From Mycosarcoma maydis (lineage: Eukaryota; Basidiomycota; Ustilaginomycetes; Ustilaginales), in assembly GCF_000328475.2 (NCBI RefSeq), contig NC_026488.1, forward strand, positions 558,001 to 622,000: DNA of 64,000 nt. Reading direction: 5' to 3'. Shown here one piece after another: positions 9,433 through 18,131 of the stretch. The stretch's first letter is position 1, and every line of letters begins with the position of its first letter. The position numbers and the translations under genes are program-made. A model generated the notes under the pieces. It did not search any database. It saw only the letters and a list, made by a program, of their open reading frames with translations, and was not told where the DNA came from.

Positions 9433-12400
9433 TCACAACTTTGCTTGAACATCTTGCACGCCATGCTGACCTGCACCACCACCGAAGGGGTTGGCGACGA
9501 GACCTGGCTGGCTGGCACCTTCGTGTCCTGGTCCTTTGGCAGCTGCCGAAGTCGACGTAAGTGCATGTACAGCCTTCTCAGCGCCCGCGTCCGCCCTTGA
9601 TACCGTCTCCGCTGCTACAGTTGGCTTTTCGTCTTGGTCCGCAATCGTTGGCTGTTTCTCTCCATCCTTCTTTTTGAAGCTGGAAAGCTTAAAGACTCGG
9701 AAGAAGTAGAACAACGTAAAGCAGAGGAGCACGTTAAAGACGATATAGATGCAGATGATACCAATGTCGCGGAATCGATTCGAAGCGTTCAACTCGATCG
9801 ATCGGAGGTAATCATTGCCAATGCGAAACTGGCAGTAGTCGCATGAGCCATTGGGTCCGTCAATGTAGTAGCCCGTGCCCAGATTTGGTCCGTCAAGAGA
9901 GGTGACAAAATTGGCGAGGTACGCGGCGCACGATTGACCCGGTGGTGGCGTGATCCGATTGTACTCCTGCGCAGAGCATCGCACCGGTTGGTTGTTGAGT
10001 ACAGCTCCCAGCATGCTTTCCAAGAGATAAGTGAAGGGTGAGGCGACAAACATCCAGGAGCGCCAAAAGTAGGGGAGGAGCGGTGGAGGTTGCACCACGC
10101 CACAAAAGACGATAACGAAGGAGAAGAATGTCGAAAAGAGAATCGAAGCGATCATCGGGTTCGGAGACATGGCTGCGACAGCAGCAGCGAATGTCTGGTA
10201 GTAGATCTGGAAGAGCATGTACATTCCCCATACTAGCGCTGCTGTCTTTCCGTACGGAAAGCCGACCATAAAGTACCACGAAGCCCAGAAGAGCGTTCCA
10301 CCCAACAAGTTCCAAGGGATCTCGACAACCAGCGCAGCCGTCACAGCCACCGGCCAGCTGTACATCTTGGAAGGCCGTTCGCGCACTTCGTAAAGCGCAC
10401 GGAATTGAATAAAGACCGGCTGTAGCTGTTGCGACAGTGAAGTGGAGAGCACCAACGCCATGAAGATGGCGAAAATCTTGTTCTGCAGTGACGCTGAGGT
10501 CTGAGTTCGACCTTGGCCCCAGAACGACGACCCGATGAACAATCCAGCGATAATGTTGAGCATCAATTTGGACATGATGTACGTTGTATCTCGCCAGTAG
10601 TGCATGAACGCTCGACGCATCACCTGAGTCATTTGAACACTGAATGGTTCGGCATACTCGCGCATTCCCATCGCTTCTTCCTCAGCGGTAGCAGGGTGGT
10701 CTGCGCCCAAAGAATCGATGCGTTCGACTTCCTTCATCATGTCCGTAAACAGATATGAATTGCGGAAGAGCTCGTGCCAGTCCTTGTCCGTAGTCGCCGT
10801 CGCTCCGGCACCAATCACGTCAAGAATGTACTCGGCGGGATTATCGTTCTCTCCGCATCGCTTGTCGGCGCGTTCGCCAAAGTACTCGACCAGCTTTGTA
10901 GAGTTAGGTCCAATATCGCCAAAGTAGACCGTCTTGCCTCCCTTTTGCAGAAGCAGAAGCCGATCGAATTGGTTGAAAAGTTCACCCGAAGGCTGGTGGA
11001 TGGTGCACAGGATGGCCTGACCTGCATCGGCAAGCTTTCGAAGAAAACGAACAACACTCCACGCTGCCATGGCGTCCAAACCCGAGGTTGGCTCGTCGAG
11101 GAACAAGAGCAGCTTGGGTTTGGCTGCGAGCTCCACACCAATCGTAAGGCGCTTGCGCTGCTCGACGTTGAGACCCATGCCTACCTCTCCCACCAACGCT
11201 TCGGCCCAAGACTCCATCTCGAGCATCGAGATGACATTCTCAACGTAGGCCAGCTTCTCCTCTTTGGGCGTTTCGCGTGGCTGACGGAGCAGTGCAGAGA
11301 ATTGCAGCGCCTCGCGCACGGTTTGCGTTCCCAGATGCACATCTTGCTGTTGACAGTAGCCCGTGTTGGATTGGAACGACTTGGGAAGAGGAGCACCATT
11401 GACGCTGAACAGACCTCGCACCACACCGGTATCTGTACGTTGTGCTAGCACGTTGAGCAGTGTCGTCTTGCCTGCACCCGACTCGCCCATCAGTGCCGTC
11501 ATTTTGCCCGGGGCGACGAATCCGCTGACGTCGTTCAGCAGACGTCTGGGAGTTCCCTTGATCAGCACGTCGTAGTTGACGTTCTTCCAAGCAAATACAG
11601 AGGTCGACGATTCGAGCTTGCCAACAGCTTTGTCCGCCTGCTCGTCTTGCTCGCGATCTACGCGTTCGGTGTGACCAGCAGCGTCGCCGGCTTCAACATC
11701 GCCAGAGGCTTTGGCAGCTTGTACCACCTCCTTGGGCGCAGCACCACGCTTGAAGACCATGACACCACCGGAAGCACTCGGGTCCTTCTGGAACTCTGAC
11801 GCCAAACTGTAGACGATCAAAAAGAAGAACCAGAAGCCAAAAATAATGCCAGCGTTGCGTCCTGCGTTCGACCAAGTGTAGCCGTACGACTGCGCGAGGT
11901 ACTCGGATCCAATCACAATATCCTGACCTGGTTGGGCAGAGGCAACTGCACATGTCTTGTACTGATCCGAGACATCAGCATAGGCCTGACCGGCAGGGAT
12001 AAAGTTGGCGCAGGGGACGTTGAGCGTTCTGAACTCGTTGGTGAGAAGGATCTCAAAAGCGAACGCTACTGGATTGCAGTACGAAAGCCACTTCCACCAA
12101 ACCACCATTGACGGCCTCGGGATTACGTAGCCGGTATAAAGCGCAAAATCAATGATCGCAAGACCTCCGAGCATGGTAGCCAGCGATTCGGACTTGGTCG
12201 CAGCCGACAGCATGCGGAAGAAAGCAACCATGGTAAACGTGATGAGTGCCGTGGTGCTGTAAAACACGAAGAATTGGCCGGCCGTGTATTGAAGCCCGAC
12301 CATGAAGTAGAGGATAACGTCGAACAAGGTCAAAGTCATGAGGCGGATCGGCATGTCGAGCAGCGTGTTGGCGAGTGCGTCGCTAAAAGGGTGGATCATG

Positions 12401-14253
12401 GCGAAGCGTCGATGACGAATGACGATCGGTCTCTGTGCATAACCAGCGGTGATCTCGGACATGGCAGTAAACGAGTTGTAGAGCAGAGCAAAGAACAGCA
12501 CACCACCTCGGGAAAAGAAGCCCGACGTGTTTTTGGGCATGAGCAGGAAGACGGATCCCATGATGATCGCTTGGAACATAGAAGCGCAGGCGATGATGAC
12601 TTGTGTGGCAATATCACCCCATGTGATCTGCGCACGTCGCTTGACGGCAAGTCGGATCTGCATGGGAAGAGAGATGATATAGGCGCTGCCTTTGCGTGTA
12701 TTTTTCGCCTTCTCCTCACGTGCGACCTCCTTGTAGCGCTTGACGGCAGCATCGTCAACCTTGGAAGTGAGCTCTTCCAGGTAAGCTTCGACTTCCTGCC
12801 GATTCTTGTGACCCTGAGGCGAGGCTTGCCAGTACTTGGCCATTTCTTCGGCGGTGCGAGGTGCTCGTTTTTCGTAACCCTCACGAAGTCTGCGACCGTG
12901 CGCGTCAGTACATGCCACGAGGTAATCAGCGGTGGTCTGACGTTCCTGGGGAATGTAACCCATCTCCTTGAAGTAATCAGGCGCTTCCGAGGTGGGACCA
13001 AAGTAGACCTGCCTGCCTTCGTTGATAACGAGCACCTTGTCAAAGAGCTGCGTGAGGCCTTCTCCTGCTTGATAGATCGAAGCGGCGGTGGTGGTATTGG
13101 CGATGTCCGTGGACACTCGAAGCGACTTGACAAACTCGAGCGCCGTACTGGAATCGAGACCGCGTGACGAGTTGTCGAAGAGCGCCACTTTGGCTCTTGA
13201 AGCAAATGTTTCGGCGACACTGACTCGCTTTCTCTCGCCTCCCGAGACACCTCGAACAAAGTCGTTGCCCACCTTGGTGTTGTATGTGTGACGCAAGCCA
13301 AGGATAGTGGCAACCACCTCGACGAGAGTCTTGATGTAGCCATCGCGCGTTTGGGTGTCCTCGCTTTGGAGAAGATTGAGTCGTCGACGAGCCTGCGGAG
13401 CTCGAGTGGCGACGGCAAAGGCGAGCGTTTGCCATACGGTGAGCGACGGGAAGTGGATATCGTCTTCTGGACAGTAGACGACGTCACCGCGGAGACGTTT
13501 GTCGATGACGGTGTGGTCCATGCCTTGGTACAGCAAGGTTCCGGTAATGTCCTGGAATCCATCTCGGTAGGAAGCAAGCGTCTTGAGGAACGAAGTACAT
13601 CCTGCGCCAGGACGACCGAGCACAAGTAGCATCTCACCAGGTTTGATGCACCCCTCGAAATTGTCGATGATGACCTTGACAGGAGGATGAAGCAACGACT
13701 TGATGTTTTTGAGCGCCTCAAACGGCTTGAGGGGAAGCGAGCCTACCGTGTCACCAAGCGCATAGCCAGAGCCGAGGCCAGTGACGGTAAGGTTCTGCCA
13801 GACGAGGCCCATCTCTCGCACTTCGTTTCCGGCGCCCTCGGCTTGCTGCATGACGAGGCGGAGAAAACGCTCAAGATCGAACTTGCCGTTCTTGTCGAAG
13901 GGGTCAAAGCCGAGCGCCTCCTCTCCGCCGTCGCCGTCAGTGGTGCGGGAACGAGCGCGCATCGAGTGTTCGGTAAGCCGGCGGGTGAGCTCGGCCATGC
14001 CTTGTGGGTCGATGGAGGAAAGGGGCACGCTGCCTCGACCGCTCTTGATACGTTCAACGGGCGGCATCTCAGGCGCAGATGAAGCATGGTTATGGTCTGT
14101 GCTAGAATGCTGACCATCACTGTTGATCACCGGAGAGCCAGCGAAAGTGGTGGCAGCAGCGGTACCCCCAACATCAACAGCATCGCTGTACTCATTGACA
14201 CTTGTATTTGCGATGGGTGGGGCAGGATGTGCAGCCGACGTGTTGGCCTCCAT
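9433..14253 (-). CDS. Full-size PDR/ABCG multidrug transporter
   Basis: 1606-aa pleiotropic drug resistance ABC transporter with (NBD-TMD)2 order, expected in the plasma membrane exporting lipophilic compounds. NBD1 has a PDR-type Walker A with Cys in place of Lys (GRPGAGCTS, about 213-221), a canonical signature VSGGERKRVS and a degenerate Walker B (LFDNSSRGLD). NBD2 has a normal Walker A (GESGAGKTT, from about 923), a degenerate signature LNVEQRKRLTIG and Walker B LLLFLDEPTSGLD. This asymmetry is typical of fungal PDR proteins. Each TMD carries about six hydrophobic segments, and the final extracellular loop has several Cys. The start is the ATG at 14253 (MEANTS); the frame further upstream begins only with TTG. 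Substrate is not predictable from sequence. Confidence 0.93.
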   Translation of the reverse strand: MEANTSAAHPAPPIANTSVNEYSDAVDVGGTAAATTFAGSPVINSDGQHSSTDHNHASSAPEMPPVERIKSGRGSVPLSSIDPQGMAELTRRLTEHSMRARSRTTDGDGGEEALGFDPFDKNGKFDLERFLRLVMQQAEGAGNEVREMGLVWQNLTVTGLGSGYALGDTVGSLPLKPFEALKNIKSLLHPPVKVIIDNFEGCIKPGEMLLVLGRPGAGCTSFLKTLASYRDGFQDITGTLLYQGMDHTVIDKRLRGDVVYCPEDDIHFPSLTVWQTLAFAVATRAPQARRRLNLLQSEDTQTRDGYIKTLVEVVATILGLRHTYNTKVGNDFVRGVSGGERKRVSVAETFASRAKVALFDNSSRGLDSSTALEFVKSLRVSTDIANTTTAASIYQAGEGLTQLFDKVLVINEGRQVYFGPTSEAPDYFKEMGYIPQERQTTADYLVACTDAHGRRLREGYEKRAPRTAEEMAKYWQASPQGHKNRQEVEAYLEELTSKVDDAAVKRYKEVAREEKAKNTRKGSAYIISLPMQIRLAVKRRAQITWGDIATQVIIACASMFQAIIMGSVFLLMPKNTSGFFSRGGVLFFALLYNSFTAMSEITAGYAQRPIVIRHRRFAMIHPFSDALANTLLDMPIRLMTLTLFDVILYFMVGLQYTAGQFFVFYSTTALITFTMVAFFRMLSAATKSESLATMLGGLAIIDFALYTGYVIPRPSMVVWWKWLSYCNPVAFAFEILLTNEFRTLNVPCANFIPAGQAYADVSDQYKTCAVASAQPGQDIVIGSEYLAQSYGYTWSNAGRNAGIIFGFWFFFLIVYSLASEFQKDPSASGGVMVFKRGAAPKEVVQAAKASGDVEAGDAAGHTERVDREQDEQADKAVGKLESSTSVFAWKNVNYDVLIKGTPRRLLNDVSGFVAPGKMTALMGESGAGKTTLLNVLAQRTDTGVVRGLFSVNGAPLPKSFQSNTGYCQQQDVHLGTQTVREALQFSALLRQPRETPKEEKLAYVENVISMLEMESWAEALVGEVGMGLNVEQRKRLTIGVELAAKPKLLLFLDEPTSGLDAMAAWSVVRFLRKLADAGQAILCTIHQPSGELFNQFDRLLLLQKGGKTVYFGDIGPNSTKLVEYFGERADKRCGENDNPAEYILDVIGAGATATTDKDWHELFRNSYLFTDMMKEVERIDSLGADHPATAEEEAMGMREYAEPFSVQMTQVMRRAFMHYWRDTTYIMSKLMLNIIAGLFIGSSFWGQGRTQTSASLQNKIFAIFMALVLSTSLSQQLQPVFIQFRALYEVRERPSKMYSWPVAVTAALVVEIPWNLLGGTLFWASWYFMVGFPYGKTAALVWGMYMLFQIYYQTFAAAVAAMSPNPMIASILFSTFFSFVIVFCGVVQPPPLLPYFWRSWMFVASPFTYLLESMLGAVLNNQPVRCSAQEYNRITPPPGQSCAAYLANFVTSLDGPNLGTGYYIDGPNGSCDYCQFRIGNDYLRSIELNASNRFRDIGIICIYIVFNVLLCFTLFYFFRVFKLSSFKKKDGEKQPTIADQDEKPTVAAETVSRADAGAEKAVHALTSTSAAAKGPGHEGASQPGLVANPFGGGAGQHGVQDVQAKL

Positions 14254-14954
14254 TCTGGGCAAAACGTCGAGGGCGCGTAGCTTGGGTCCAAAAGGTAAGG
14301 CGCGAGGAAGGATCAAGCAGAGATGGTGGAAGGACGTGAAAGGCAGATAGACCAATGGAATGATGGTCAACCTGTCCTCCGTACACAGTATCTACCAATG
14401 AGCCGCTCTCAGACGTGAGATTGCAAAGCAAGAGGGACTGAGTGCAAACACGATTCACACGGCTTTGAAAGAACATTCGTTGCACAGCAAGCATGACACG
14501 AACCAGCCGAGGCAAACTGTGGGTGTCATCACCGAGTGTGGTACAATCACGAATGAAAATACACCACACACGAACGCGGAATGTGGCAAATGTGAATGTT
14601 GTTTGTTTGCTCTGTGCCTGCTTCAGGCATTGTAACTTATGTGACAGTTAGTCGTCAGTGGTAACATGCACGAGCAGAGAGCTCGCGCAATTCCACACAT
14701 TCCGTCTTTGGGTTCATCCGTCTTTGGGTTCATATTGGACATTCCGTGGCAACTCACGACCCGTGACTCTCATGCCCGTGACTGTTGTGCGCGCTTTCCC
14801 TCGTCCTCACGTGGTGGTTACCTCGCAAACGGTGAAAACATCAAGCATGTATCTCACACTCGCCGGAAAAGGTAACCGCCAAAAAATACAAACCGTCTTC
14901 CGCGAAATCTGAAACTCCTTGATTGCATCTCCGCGGAGCATCGGACGCCACAAT

Positions 14955-14996
14955 GTGAATCACGAATCACGAATCGTCCATCACGAATCGTGAATC
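14955..14996. repeat. GTGAATC/CACGAATC heptamer cluster
   Basis: Mixed-orientation heptamers including a near-palindrome ATCACGAATCGTGAAT. Confidence 0.85.
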
Positions 14997-15297
14997 CTCT
15001 CATGCACGATGCGTTAAGTGTATGAAGGTAAGGGTGATCTAACAGCGGAAAGTAAGAGCCACGAGCCGTGGCCACGTGCGGTTGGCCACCAGCACGCGCA
15101 TGGGAGAGCAACCACACTCACAGCTAAGAGGCAGCATGAACAGTCACGAGTCATGCGTTGTGAGTATGTACGACACGTGACACTCACGACTTGACGTGTG
15201 CATGGTGCCAAGACTCGGGAGGCGCACAGGGATGTTAGAGCATCATTTCCATTCCATTCCTAGTTCGAACCAACGATCGTTCGATCGTTGGATGAGC

Positions 15298-15325
15298 AGA
15301 ATCACGAATCACGAATCGTGAATGC
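15298..15325. repeat. CACGAAT heptamer cluster
   Basis: Two tandem ATCACGA units followed by ATCGTGAAT, just beyond the 3' end of the reductase gene. Confidence 0.85.
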
Positions 15326-15367
15326 ATCTAGCTGCCTCACGACAACAACTTCTACACCAGTGAGCCA

Positions 15368-16420
15368 TCAGTTCTTCCAGCCAGGACGCTTCTCCAACTC
15401 GAGCAAGCTATCGAGCGACTCCTTGAGCGTGATTTGCCAGTCTCGGAACTGCATTCCTAGCTTGGTCTGTGCTGGCTTGGTGTCCAAATCAACAATGGTG
15501 TTCAAGTCGCGTGGATTGGCACTAGCCTCCTTCCAACCTTTAGGCAGGCGGTCCTGCAGATCTGGATATTGCTCTGCAATGAATTTGACCGCATGAGCCC
15601 AGGTGAACTTGCCTCCACACAGCAACCATCGTTGACCCATACCATCGGGCTTCTCGGTCGTCGCGACATGTGCATCTCCGACATCGCGAGCATGGCAAAA
15701 GAGAGGTAGACGGTCTTCGGGCATAGAGTCGGCCGAGTTGATGAGGCCGTAGATGGTTTTGCTCGACGTGTTGAGGCTGGACAGTTTGGCAACGGGTTGC
15801 AACGTGGCGCCGTAGATCATGGGTGGGTTGATGCAGGCAATCTCAAAGTGAGGCTTTTCGTTGGCCAAATAGTCCCAAGCGGCTTTCTCGGCGAGCTTCT
15901 TGCTGACCGAGTAGGAGAATGCACCTGCGCCGCCGGCTTTAATCGCATCCTCGTACGAAGAAGGGTTCCAGCAATCAGCTGTATAGACGAAGCCAGGACG
16001 GTAGGGGCCACCATCTTTGAAGTTTGTCACAGCAGCAAACGAAGAGGTGATGACGATTTTTTTGACGCTCTTTTCGTGCTTGGCAAAGCGTAGCAGGTTC
16101 AAAGTGCCTTCGACAGCCGGAATCAGCAGATCACGCTCGGCATCCTGTACGTTGAGCTGGTAAGGCGAAGCGACGTGGTGGATGATCTCGACTCCTCGAA
16201 CGGCAGCCAACAGATCCGACGTCGCTATATCGGCCACTTGGACAAATTCGACCCTCTCACGGTCTTGTGCGCTCAAACGAGCGAGGATCTCGTCCTTCTT
16301 GCTGATAGATCGAAGCGTACCTCGGACCTTGTAGTTGGCAGGAGACGCGAGCACAGCGTCAAGCACGTGCGCCGAAAGGAAACCGGTGATCCCGGTGATG
16401 AGTACCAACGGGCCAGACAT
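15368..16420 (-). CDS. NAD(P)-dependent extended short-chain dehydrogenase/reductase (DFR/Gre2-like)
   Basis: 350-aa cytosolic oxidoreductase of the NAD-dependent epimerase/dehydratase superfamily, closest in style to dihydroflavonol-reductase and yeast Gre2 (ketone/methylglyoxal reductase) proteins. The N-terminal nucleotide-binding motif is TGITGFLSAHVLDAVL. Catalytic Tyr and Lys are in YSVSKKLAEKAAWDY, and ITSSFAAVT supplies the Ser. INPPMIYG follows as in the family. The chosen start is MSGPLVLITG at 16420, because the glycine motif must lie near the N-terminus and the longer frame has no good reason to be translated. The substrate cannot be assigned. Confidence 0.88.
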   Translation of the reverse strand: MSGPLVLITGITGFLSAHVLDAVLASPANYKVRGTLRSISKKDEILARLSAQDRERVEFVQVADIATSDLLAAVRGVEIIHHVASPYQLNVQDAERDLLIPAVEGTLNLLRFAKHEKSVKKIVITSSFAAVTNFKDGGPYRPGFVYTADCWNPSSYEDAIKAGGAGAFSYSVSKKLAEKAAWDYLANEKPHFEIACINPPMIYGATLQPVAKLSSLNTSSKTIYGLINSADSMPEDRLPLFCHARDVGDAHVATTEKPDGMGQRWLLCGGKFTWAHAVKFIAEQYPDLQDRLPKGWKEASANPRDLNTIVDLDTKPAQTKLGMQFRDWQITLKESLDSLLELEKRPGWKN

Positions 16421-16862
16421 GGTAGACTGACTAGACTGCTGAGTGCAAGGGTGAACCGCAGGGGATGGGGCAATCTTGAATGGGGCAAGGATGGATGTGG
16501 TCAAGCTTGAGCATGTTCTGTTTGTGTAACCTATTCCTGACTTATAAGGAACAGCAAGCCCAAGCCAGCGTGTAGCAAATTCAACCCACGAACGGTTATT
16601 CGGCATTTAGTTGCAAGACGGCAATTAAAATGCTGTAACGTCGCTCGAGCCACCCCTCACGCTTTGCACAGGCCGAACGAAAGCCTCACGCCTGAGCGGA
16701 AATAAGTCACGAGTCACAAGTGGAGGATGATGTCTCAACTTAACACAGATACGCCAAAGAACACAAATCACGAATTCGCTACGACCATGCCGAGACGGGC
16801 TTTCATGCTTCAGATCTGGTCATGATACATAACGTCATGTCGATTGGGTGCATGCTATCGCA
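16421..16862. other. Spacer between MIM1 and the reductase gene
   Basis: 442 nt without a gene. It contains the reductase promoter with a possible TATA box and a few isolated CACGAGTCAC/ATCACGAATTC words. Confidence 0.55.
16543..16548 (-). promoter_or_regulatory. Possible TATA box of the reductase gene
   Basis: CTTATAAG lies about 120 nt upstream of the reductase ATG. Position and sequence fit a TATA element, but there is no further proof. Confidence 0.3.
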
Positions 16863-17492
16863 TCACACCTCAATACGAGGTCCGGATGCAACGCCATCGT
16901 TGGTTGCAGACCAATCGTCAAAGTCGCCCGGCTGACGCTGTTGAGCCAGATCGCCTGACCAGCGCTTTTCGCCTTGTGTTGATGATCGTGTTTTGCCCCA
17001 ATTGCTCCAATTCGCAACTGCTCTGGCTGTTTCACCGGCCCATCCAACGCCAGTGATTCCCAACGCCGGAGCAACGACGACTCTGGCAAAGATCTCGCCA
17101 AAACCCAGCATGACACCGTTGAGGAAAGGCAGACCAAGATTGATGAAGATGGATCCAGAGATGAGCGCCATTCGACGCGAGAGAGGGATCGAAGAGTACG
17201 GGTTGAAAGCTGCTAGTGTCAGTGATCCAGTGGGTGGGTAACTGGGTCTCGGCTGTTGCCCTTCCGGCTCGTCGCTGTCCGAGTCGAAAGCGTCCGAATC
17301 CTGTGCTGCGTCTTGCAATTCTGTGGGTGCCAAACCCTCTTTCTCGTCAATATCTTGTTGCTCCGACGAGCTTCGTCTGTCTTTGTGGCGCGGGATGATT
17401 CTCGGCATTCCAGTTGCAGAGACGGTTGGAATCGCCTCGTTTCCACCGGTGGCTGCCGTTCGAGGCGCATGCTTGTGTTCGTGTGTAGACAT
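16863..17492 (-). CDS. MIM1: Mitochondrial outer-membrane insertion protein Mim1/Tom13
   Basis: 209-aa protein. Residues about 108-148 carry the TOM13/Mim1 signature, INLGLPFLNGVMLGFGEIFA, with a GxxxG packing motif (G126, G130) inside the single predicted membrane helix. In yeast Mim1 with Mim2 inserts alpha-helical outer-membrane proteins and helps TOM assembly. The N-terminal 100 residues are charged and probably cytosolic, with an acidic Asp/Ser patch near 66-77. It is longer than yeast Mim1 (113 aa), by both the N-terminal and the C-terminal tail. The ATG at 17492 has an AGC AGC context. Directly upstream in the same frame is an 83-codon ORF separated by TAG and three codons. CDC16 is divergent. 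Confidence 0.87.
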   Translation of the reverse strand: MSTHEHKHAPRTAATGGNEAIPTVSATGMPRIIPRHKDRRSSSEQQDIDEKEGLAPTELQDAAQDSDAFDSDSDEPEGQQPRPSYPPTGSLTLAAFNPYSSIPLSRRMALISGSIFINLGLPFLNGVMLGFGEIFARVVVAPALGITGVGWAGETARAVANWSNWGKTRSSTQGEKRWSGDLAQQRQPGDFDDWSATNDGVASGPRIEV

Positions 17493-17501
17493 GCTGCTAA
17501 G

Positions 17502-17753
17502 CTACTTGGGCAAGTCGAGCACAGAGATGATGCTGTTAGCCAGTGGGTGTTGCTTCTGAGCCTCGGACGGTGTCGAGCCTGGCGAAGCTTCCGCCGAGCG
17601 CAAAGACGAAGAGGCGATGGGTTTCTCGATGGGTTGCAGACGCGGCTTGGCGAGCACAGTGTTTCGAGAATCGATCTGCAATGTTTCGTTGTCAGTCAGG
17701 CCAGATGAGATATTCGTGTGCTCTTGCGTATCGTCTAGCGACGGAGGCTGCAT
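17502..17753 (-). CDS. Upstream ORF (83 aa) in frame with MIM1, unknown
   Basis: ATG at 17753 in the context AGCAGCATG, identical to that of MIM1, and stop TAG at 17502-17504, nine bases before the MIM1 ATG and in the same frame. The 83-aa product has no membrane segment. It is Ser/Thr/Pro-rich with a hydrophobic end (LANSIISVLDLPK). I see no consensus donor (GTAAG/GTGAG) inside it that would splice out the TAG. It could be a regulatory uORF, a separate small protein on a bicistronic mRNA, or an N-terminal extension made by readthrough. It could also be a chance open frame in a leader. Confidence 0.4.
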   Translation of the reverse strand: MQPPSLDDTQEHTNISSGLTDNETLQIDSRNTVLAKPRLQPIEKPIASSSLRSAEASPGSTPSEAQKQHPLANSIISVLDLPK

Positions 17754-18131
17754 GCTGCTGAGCCAACTGTCATGGCGAGAAGGAGCCTTAAAAACAGAGC
17801 AACACGAGCAAGCGATTCGGGGTCTAAGCAGACAGACACTCTGTGACTCACGACTCTCGCTCTCTCGCGCACTCACGACTCTCGAAGCTCGTGTTGCGGA
17901 TCCGACTCGTGGTTCGTGAATCGTGAATGAGGAAGAATCCTTCTATCTGTTAGGTCGTATGAAAGATTGCGCCTCTGTCAAAGTCGCGTAAAAAGACCAA
18001 CACGGCGCGGACAAGAGACACGAGACACACTCGACGCATATTTCTGATTTTGACAGCTTGTGACCCTTAACCACCATCCCGTCTCATCGTTGCGCTTTTA
18101 GCTGTGCTGCACACTGCAATCGGCAGCGGTC
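17754..18131. promoter_or_regulatory. Divergent promoter region between MIM1 and CDC16
   Basis: 378-nt spacer between head-to-head transcription units. It contains two CACTCACGACTCTCG words (17846-17885), one TGACTCA, and GTTCGTGAATCGTGAATG at 17911-17928. The assignment follows from gene orientation. Confidence 0.5.

Larger units (their letters stand above)
14254..15367. other. Spacer upstream of the PDR transporter
   Basis: 1.1 kb with no convincing ORF. Heptamer clusters lie at 14955-14996 and 15298-15325, and there is a duplicated CCGTCTTTGGGTTCAT word at 14702-14732. It presumably includes the transporter promoter and the 3' UTR of the reductase gene. Confidence 0.55.

Noticed and set aside
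12274..13167. 297-aa plus-strand ORF
   Set aside because: Fully antisense to the PDR transporter and with no recognisable domain; long antisense frames are expected in GC-rich coding DNA.
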